Assembly: GCA_015680685.1 (NCBI GenBank)
Contig: MNCI01001451.1
Coordinates: 944,274-1,008,273 of the forward strand
From: Gnetum montanum
Lineage: Eukaryota > Streptophyta > Gnetopsida > Gnetales > Gnetaceae
DNA: 64,000 bases
Reading direction: 5' to 3'
The translations under genes and the position numbers were made by a program. The number at the start of each line of letters is the position of its first letter. Within the stretch, counting starts at the first letter, position 1. Shown here one piece after another: positions 57,011-64,000 of the stretch. A model generated the notes under the pieces. The model did not search any database. It saw only the letters and a list, made by a program, of their open reading frames with translations, and had not been told where the DNA came from.

Positions 57011-58049
57011 TTAATAATGAATTATAGAAACTATTTTTTTGCATTCACAATGGATTAAAGTATTTGATGAGACTCTTGTTCATCTCTGAACATGTTTATG
57101 TTCTAAGTTATTCATGAATTTTCCTTGATTATTTAATGCACCTTGTTGATTTGTATGATTTTTCCCCTATTAAGAGGGCTTCTATGATAATTCTAAATCA
57201 TACCTTATATTTGTTATATTCATGGATTTGAAGGGTTTCTAAATTATTAATGTTCTTGGATATCATCTTAACTGATCATATTCATAAGATTGAAGGGTTC
57301 TAAATTCGATGGTAATCTTTAATTTCCTTAGATTCTCTTGTGTTGGTTGTATGACATTTTATTATTCTAGGAGTTATCTCCAATGTCATGGCCATTTTCT
57401 TCTACGTTAGATCAACTTGTCTTTTACATTCATATCTTGTGAGATAAATTAACTTCGTGCCATGTTGTATCAACCAATTATACCTTGTCAAGAAACGTTT
57501 CTTCCTATCATGCTAGTTTAAATAAGTATAACTTGTGGGGAAAATTCACTTCCTACTATGCTATGTTATGCAATGATACCTTGTGATGATGAACCACTAA
57601 TCTAGATTTGCCATCATTCACCATACCTTACAAAAGATGTGTGTTTATGTAAGCAATTGATTTTAATTAACCACATGTTGGATTATCGATTAATGTCTCT
57701 TTATTAAGTAGAAGTGGTATTTGAATTTTGGTGGATTTATGGTTGAATTGTAGTCAAATCGTTTATGGATTCTTGGATACTAATCTTTATAAAGAATGGG
57801 ATCTTTTAAGACTAATATAATTTTGATGCATGATATATTATTATTCCTCCTTATGCTATATGGTTGCCTAATTTAGTATCTTGGTACTTCAAGTCTAGTA
57901 AAGGATTTATGTATCTTTTTCCTACTTAGTGTTTTTGTACTAACTTCCTCCTTGTTGTACCATGTGTTATAGGTGATAAAGTTGAGTTTTTATGACAAAC
58001 AACATTGTAGCAATGATGTCGTTAATATGATGTTACCACTCATCATGCA
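57011..58049. other. AT-rich DNA, no gene seen
   Basis: Stops in all frames and no recognisable motifs. Short phrases such as ACCTTGTG and TTCCTACTATGCTA recur loosely around 57,410-57,600, suggesting old non-coding retroelement sequence. Confidence 0.45.
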
Positions 58050-58508
58050 TTATTGTTGATATGATGTCTCGGGATGTGTGAAACCCTATAAATATGACAC
58101 TTGGGTGTAAAAACCAATAACTTTTCATTCCCATAGTAACAAAACTCTTGTAGTTTGATTTCCTCACTTAGACTTAGCAATAGTAAATGCCTATAGTGTG
58201 ATGTATCATAGTTGAACATTATCTTTATTTGAGCAAGTTGTACGTGGGAAAAAATTGTGATGGAAATAAAAATTGAGACTATTTCCCATCATTGCAGCAT
58301 CACTTAGTTTTTTTCATATTTACTTAGCATAATGTTTGCTATTTTATTAGCCTAATATTTTACTTTCCCAAGAAATTTATTTAGTAAGCGGAATAGATAC
58401 AATTGATTTCAAGTGTTAAGTATTATTGTTTGGTAATCCCAGTGGTATTATAGCTTGGTTGGCCCAGTAGTGTAATACTTGGTCATTCCAGTAACAATTA
58501 CATGAGCC
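58050..58508 (+). mobile_element. Partial LTR (LTR2) of the E-like family
   Basis: TATAAATA at 58,086-58,093, then AACTCTTGTAGTTTGATT and an end zone TTGGTAATCCCAGTGG ... AGTAACAATTACA. The order agrees with LTR1 and LTR3. No solid 5' edge. Confidence 0.5.
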
Positions 58509-58679
58509 CAAGGTGTGTGTGGTAAATCAAGAATGGTTATCCATTACAATAGGTTAAAATAGATTTATGCTTTCTTAGTTAGCTAAACTTAGACAGGTTT
58601 TACCATCTTTATGATTAGAAGCTGTAAGAGCCAAACAACATCATCAATTATCACATGCCTTAATGTGAGCTAAACCATA

Positions 58680-59755
58680 CACTTGCATAGAATCGGACAT
58701 CCCTTTTGCAAATGGAAGAGTCCTGGTTGTACTCCTTCATACTTTTATTTTTTCTCAACTCTTCTTCTTCTTTTGCCACTTGCTCAATCAGCCTTTGGAT
58801 TTGATGAACCCTTAGTTTTGAAAGTCTCCCTTGGATGTAGACCCCAAGAGTTCTTCTCGTTTCTATTTGAAGCCCATTTATGATATTGTAGAGTTGCTCC
58901 CTTTGAGAAAAGTCATGGCTAGGGCATCAGTATAAGAGATAGTAATACTTATCGATGGCTACATGCAAGGATTCATGTGTTCCTTTTTTCCAACCTTGGA
59001 TATACTTTCTTAGGTTGGATACTTGGGATTATGTCTAATACTTGTTGTTAAAGAGCTCAAGCATTGTGCTCTATCATCTAATTGATTTCAGCTCCAAGGA
59101 CTAGTACCAACGTTTTGGCTCTTTAATGAGTATCCTTGGGAACAACATTAATTTTTGCCATTCATTTTCAATGTTCTATAAGGTACATGCATTGTGAAAG
59201 GCTTGAAAATGGTTCTATGAGTTAGAATTATATCCCCCTTTAATCTTGGGGATATTGTTCATGACCAACCATTTAATTCAGCTATCTTTCGCATGCTTGT
59301 TGGAATCCTCATGGCCTTTGCAATGTTGAGCATGTTTCTGGTTGCAAGAAAAGGCTAATCATAATCATGGAATTCTTTGTGGCCATGATGTCTATGATGT
59401 CCCATGCTTTCCCTTTGTTCTTTGTGGTGGGTCTCCCTCAATTGACCAGACCCCATGTCTCTACTATTCTGAGGGGGTTTGCAATCATCCCTATCCTACT
59501 AGGCACCTTCATCATGATCTTTGTTTTATCTGTGGCTTTGGTTGGAGTTTGAAGAGGAAGAGGATGAGGGTGATGAAGATGAAGAGAAAGGAGAGCCACC
59601 ACTAAAGTGGTATCTACTACCTTCTCTCCATTTTTCATGGTCACGATCACCATGTTTGTCATGGTCTTGGTGCTTGATGTTGCTCCTACCTTAACTCCCT
59701 TCTTTGGAGTTCCCATGGTCATGGGACCTATTCTTCCTCGAACCAAGATTATCTA
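58680..59755 (-). pseudogene. gag F: decayed Ty3/gypsy gag, minus strand
   Basis: Reading downward from 59,755: a charged linker (DHDKHGDRDHEKW), then MNNIPRFKGGYN, an ENEWQKLMLFPRILIKE capsid core, YYYLL, FSQREQLYNIINGLQIETRR and LGVYIQGRLSKLR. It then has a Lys/Glu-rich tail to about 58,680. The same order and wording appear in gag E on the other strand (MNNIPKFEGGYN, SQREQLYHVIDGLH). Several stops and frame slips. It is a 1-kb capsid fragment without protease or pol. Confidence 0.7.
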
Positions 59756-59760
59756 CAGTG

Positions 59761-59810
59761 GAGTGTAGATGCTAGTTAAGGGATTTCTCATCAAGGGAGG
59801 AGAATCAGTA
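59761..59810 (+). promoter_or_regulatory. Polypurine tract before LTR3
   Basis: AAGGGAGGAGAATCAGTA lies just 5' of TGTTGAGAAG. The preceding bases may be the end of a deleted pol. A polypurine tract here implies LTR3 was once a 3' LTR, although gag E follows it. Confidence 0.45.
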
Positions 59811-60453
59811 TGTTGAGAAGTGCCTAAAAAGATTTTGTCCCCTTCCTTTTGGCCTAGCAGGAACAAGGGGTTTGTGAACCCTTTTGATGAAGCATCCAAT
59901 CGCTGCATTGATTGGGCTACGTTGATGAAGCCTCGTTAATGTGACAATGTCAACATGACCTCATCAATGCATCTTTCCAAGTGTTGACGTGGCCTTATCA
60001 ATGTAGAGTCCATTTTCTACTATAAATATGCATGCACTTGCTACATTTATGTCACCTCTTGTTCAAGTTGTAGCAAAGCTCTTACAATTTTTTCCGTAGG
60101 AGTTAGATTATTTTTCCAAGTGCTTGCAAACATAGTTTGAAGAGTGTACAACTCTTTATTTGAGTGCTAATGTACCTAAGCCCATTGGCATGAATGACAA
60201 TAAAGATGAGCTTCTCAAACATTCCTTGTAGCATTTAAACCAGATTACTCAAGCATTGATATTTTAATACTTTAAGAATTCTAATGCTCTTGTTATCACA
60301 CTTTCATAATTATGATGATTTTGTTATCACTTTATAGTTACGGTACATTTATTAGTCTATGAGAACACATAAGCATGACCACCTCGAACATGTGTTTGAC
60401 ACTTGGTAACCCAGTGACGCTTAATATCTGGCAACCCAATAGTAATTAAGACA
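59811..60453 (+). mobile_element. LTR3, 5' of gag E
   Basis: About 643 bp from TGTTGAGAAGTGCC to TAATTAAGACA. TATA box TATAAATA at 60,021-60,028, polyadenylation signal AATAAA at 60,199-60,204, and the end zone with GGTAACCCAGTGACG. It is related to LTR1 and LTR2. Phrases around CAATGTCAACATGACC and TGTTGACGTGGCC form a short internal repeat in U3. Confidence 0.6.
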
Positions 60454-61379
60454 TGCTTGGGATGTGCATAGAAGGTGGGACCAGCTACTTATGCTAGGAT
60501 AGTCAAGTGATAGCATAGTGAAATCTTAGATTATGTATTCTTTTTCTCCCTATATTAGAGAATTAAATATTAAGAATAAAAGAAAACACATAAAAATCAT
60601 ATTCCTCAATCTCACTTCACCATTATTCTACAATGTCACAAGTGAGGTTGAGAAGACAACGACTATTCTAACTAGGATTTTGATGGTTAGAATACTATGC
60701 GTAAGTACTCATAGTCTTTGGAATTTGACCAGATTACACATGAATGCTTGTGATTCGTATGGTTGGGTGTAGGGGTACCTCACCGCTCATCATTGGCATC
60801 ATTTTTTGGGACTGTTAGTCTTTCGTGCACTATCTTGCCTTAGCAAGATCATTACTCACTTCGTTGGAATAGACCCATTAAGTCAAAATCTACTTATGCT
60901 AAATGACTTAGGTAAGATTAAGGCACACCAGGTTATTTTTTGTTTAACACTAATACGTCTTCTTCTCACAAGTGAGATGGATCCAATCCACAAGTGCTCC
61001 AAGAATGTCAGGTGGAATATACTGATTTAGATGAGTATATACCCAACTTCACCTTCATCCTGCATTAGAATGAGCAGATGTGATGCCCCCTGATCGATCG
61101 GTTCATGAAATTCAGCTCTAAACTCTCACCAAATTGGGAGTTTAGGACCAAGTTGAGGAGTACATGATGGAGGATCATGATTATTGGGACTATCGTCCAA
61201 ATGAGGCATAGTGTAAGTGGGACCTGTAGTAATAAAAACACCATGAATGAGCAAAGGGTAAATGGTCTAGTAACCCTTTGTCCTTGCAGGCCCAACACGG
61301 TGATGAGGAACTTGTTCCTTGCAGTCCTCATTATTTCGCATCTCCACCCCCATGTAAAACATCCAATCCATCATATAAA
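60454..61379 (+). other. Leader region of element E
   Basis: Between LTR3 and recognisable gag. It includes the 60,718-60,795 block shared with 55,678-55,755. Frames are short and broken; the gag N-terminus may start in this region but no start codon can be chosen. Confidence 0.45.
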
Positions 61380-62870
61380 GTAAAGGTTCAAGTGATAGGG
61401 AGTTCTAGGATGCTGAGGGATCTCCTGGAGGAGATCATGGCACAGGTGAAGATGGACATGAAGATCGATGTTGTCGTCATGGACAAGGAGGTGATTGGCA
61501 TAGTGGGGGTGGCAGTCCTCCCTCTCTTCTCATTCCCCTCTTTCCACCTTAGCTTCATCCGGTTCTAAATCTGACTGTAGCCATCATAGCAGGGATTGTA
61601 ATGATGGTGATCATCGAGATCGACATAATCGAGAACACCAATGGGAATGTCATGATCGAGGGCATGAGTGGTCATGGGAGGATCACCGTTAGGAAAGGAG
61701 AGGTAGAAGAGACTATCATGGATGCCATGGCTATCATCAAGACCATGACCTTGATGAACCACTACTTGCCACTCGAAGCATGCTCAACATAGTAGAGGCA
61801 GTTCACATACCTACCAGGCATTTGTGAGACAGCTGGATCAAGCACCTTGATATGAACAACATTCCCAAGTTTGAAGGGGGATATAACTATGATCTGCAAA
61901 CTCACCTACAAGAATTTCATGATGCTTGCATCCTAAAAAATATTGAAAATGAATGGCAGAAACTTAGGCTATTTCCCCAAATGCTCATCAAGGAGGCAGA
62001 AAGCTGGTATTGGTCTTTGGAACTAGAATTGATCAGGCAATGGAATACGATGCTGGAGCTCTTCAATGATAAATACCAAACTTACTCCAAGGTGTCTAAT
62101 ATGAGAAAATGAATATAGGGGTGGAAACAAGGTAGCCATAAGCCCTTAGATGTAGTCATGAGCAGATATTACTCATTGTTGGATTGATGCCTTGGTCATG
62201 GCTACTCTCAGCGGGAGCAGCTCTACCATGTCATAGATGGGCTCCATGTCAAAACAAGAAGGACCCTTGGCATTTATGCTCAAGGATGAATATCCGAGTT
62301 AAGAGCTTATAAGCCCTTAGATGCAGCCATAAGCAGATATTACTCATTGTTGCATTGATGCCTTGGTCATGGCTACTCTCAGCGGGAGCAGCTCTACCAT
62401 GTCATAGATGGGCTCCATTTCAAAACAAGAAGGACCCTTGGCGTTTATGCTCAAGGACGAATATCCAAGTTAAGAGGTTATCAGCTTTAGTAATTAATTG
62501 AGTAGGTAGCTAAGGAAGAGGGGAAACTCTAGAAATAGGAAAGTGTAGAGGAATATAATCAAGACCCTTCCATTTGAAAGAGGGAGGTCTGATTCTGTGA
62601 AGTCAAGGAGGAGTCATCTCTAGATGCAGCAGTAAATAGGGAGACTTTACCTTTACAAAAGTTCACTTCTAAAATTTCAGCCAAGGTGGACAAGATGTGG
62701 GATTCTTTGGATGAAAAATTCCAAAGTGTTCTAAAAATTGTCAAAGAATCCAAAGAATAATGTAATGATCCAGATTGACGAAGGAGAAAAGAGGCTAAAC
62801 GTGCCTATCACAAAGGTAAGGGTAAGGTTGCTATGGTAGAACAAGTTGTAGGCTCAGATACCTAGGAAGA
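61380..62870 (+). pseudogene. gag E: Ty3/gypsy capsid, broken
   Basis: A His/Asp/Arg-rich linker (CSHHSRDCNDGDHRDRHN) leads to MNNIPKFEGGYNYDLQTHL, EFHDACILKNIENEWQ, LRLFPQMLIKEAESWYW and MLELFNDKYQTYSK, a standard retrotransposon gag capsid core. The next part, SQREQLYHVIDGLH with YAQG, is present twice because of a 171-bp tandem duplication (62,140-62,481). A Lys/Glu-rich region follows. Stops at 62,110 and beyond. Related to gag F. Confidence 0.75.
62140..62481 (+). repeat. 171-bp tandem duplication inside gag E
   Basis: Unit 62,140-62,310 repeats at 62,311-62,481 with few substitutions. Both contain CTCAGCGGGAGCAGCTCTA and end near GTTAAGAG-TTAT. Length 171 is divisible by three, so the gag frame would be kept. 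Confidence 0.9.
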
Positions 62871-63689
62871 CGATGGATGTGACATATGCCAGTACAAATA
62901 TCCGAAGGGATGTTGCCTTGTGGTGTTACATTTGCAAGAGTCTAGGGCGTGCACTCTGAATCCTCACTTAACAAAAAGGTAAACACCCTTGGGATTGCCT
63001 TATCCCCAAGGCAATTCTAGGCAGTTCCGCCAGCAATAGGGATATTATCCATGTGGAGCTCCACCACAACTGTATGAGCACTACTAGCAATGGTAGCATC
63101 CACAGTCATGGGGGATGCCACCCCCAAGGTAGTATTACCCTTATTAGTAGCCAGATCCTTATGGGTACTATATTCAGTAGCCAATCTCTCCATGGGACTC
63201 TTCTAGTCACGCAACCTTCCAAAATCATTACTACACTTTGGAATACTTTTGGGCCCAATCTCTAGCACCTAAGGGGGAAAACCCACATCTGTACTATCCT
63301 CCACCACCTCCTTTTGCCATACGTATCCATTAGCCCTCAACTTAGCTACCTCCTACTCCGTCTATGCAGGGGGAAATACCTCCATAGCCACAATAGTGTA
63401 GTGCCACAAGGGCCATCAATTTACAACCAGATTCTCAGTCGAGTGGGTCAGAACCAAAACCATAGAAATGTTCCTTTTTCTAGATTAATAACCTAAGCAC
63501 ACTTGCACACTCACCTAGGCCAGTGCCCTGTACCTCCAACTACCTTTGATACTTAATCTTTCGAGTGACCTTCAAACCAAATGCCTTCCGAAGTGCAAAC
63601 CATCATGTTAACACATGTGGTGACACACTGGATTAAGGTAGGTCATCTTTCATAGAAATTGGCTAATCAAGGAAGCCCCCTCACATACC
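62871..63689 (+). pseudogene. Decayed gag-protease linker of element E
   Basis: Frame-shifted Gln/Pro/Tyr-rich sequence (for example PPPPFAI-like and QYQGGNTS-like stretches in changing frames) between the capsid and protease, plausible as the gag C-terminal tail. Several short frames are open but no continuous one. Confidence 0.4.
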
Positions 63690-63891
63690 TTTAGGTGGTA
63701 AGCCACAAGCCATGTAAAGATCTTTTGGATTTAGGGTTAGGTGTCAACCTAATTTCACATGATATGTACAAGACTTGGAACCTATCCTCATTGAAGAAGA
63801 GCAACATTCAGCTCAAGTTGGCAGACCAATCCATCATTGTTCCCTTGGGATTGGTAGAGGATATTGTGACCACCATTTGTGGGTGGTCCTA
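63690..63891 (+). pseudogene. Aspartic protease fragment of element E
   Basis: CKDLLDLGLGVNLISHDMYK followed by LKLADQSIIVPLGLVEDI matches the retropepsin-like domain of plant Ty3/gypsy elements. The catalytic D-x-G is present as DLG; the following Ala-Ser has become LG. A degenerate cysteine motif (WCYICKSLG, near 62,925) lies upstream, as expected for a gag knuckle. Coding stops at 63,891 where another repeat begins, so pol is missing from the window. Confidence 0.65.
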
Positions 63892-64000
63892 CTGTTGGCG
63901 ACCGTTTGGGACGAGACTGCCAACGAGTGTCCTCGAATAGGATTTAGGTGCCTGCTGGTCTTTGGCAACACCAAGGCCCAGATACCTCCAAATAAACTCA
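63892..64000 (+). repeat. Start of an inserted repeat at the window edge
   Basis: TGTTGGCGACCGTTTGGGAC marks a sharp break in the protease. The following sequence to the window end matches 5,573-5,712 (GGATTTAGGTGC, TTTGGCAACACCAAGGCCC, AAATAAACTCA). It is probably an LTR beginning with TG. Confidence 0.55.

Overview
This is plant nuclear DNA: AT-rich, with a receptor kinase of the plant LRR-XII type, spliceosomal GT-AG introns and dense nested LTR retrotransposons of plant Ty3/gypsy type. The low gene density and long decayed elements would suit a large genome such as a conifer's, but nothing read here fixes the species. Two long N runs, one 4-base gap and adjacent poly-G runs mark assembly problems.

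Layout. 1-9,000 is AT-rich with element remnants (a MITE-like inverted-repeat element, a LINE tail, a decayed integrase), a possible PPR scrap and a broken NBS-type resistance gene. 10,358-13,830 (minus) is the one substantial host gene, an LRR receptor kinase with a non-RD kinase, cut by a single in-frame TAG. 13,831-16,370 holds nothing recognised. 16,370-55,570 is one retrotransposon complex of the Tat/Ogre kind (second RNase H domain in pol). It reads pol A - LTR A - [insertion D] - gag-PR B - cassette - pol B - LTR B - gag-PR C - cassette - RT C (truncated), so three units in the same direction share LTRs. Insertion D is a minus-strand, gag-PR-only element with 2.6-2.7 kb LTRs. 55,571-64,000 holds remnants of another gypsy family (gag F on minus, gag/PR E on plus, several LTRs) and two SINE-like copies.

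Main result. In both B and C the segment between protease and reverse transcriptase carries a complete antisense gene of eight exons (34,751-39,175 and 48,863-53,953). It has its own TATA box, GT-AG introns, nearly identical exon lengths and an in-frame 3-nt length difference between copies. Exon 2 resembles an FCP1/NIF-type HAD phosphatase domain whose catalytic Asp pair has changed. The cassette is bracketed by two tandem-repeat arrays, one of them related to the array in the element's 3' region. It looks like a captured, multiplied host-type gene riding inside a retrotransposon.

Both copies now carry stops, many of them CAG to TAG, CAA to TAA or CGA to TGA, as expected from deamination of methylated cytosine. 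All exon joins and domain calls were made by eye, without alignment software or database searches.
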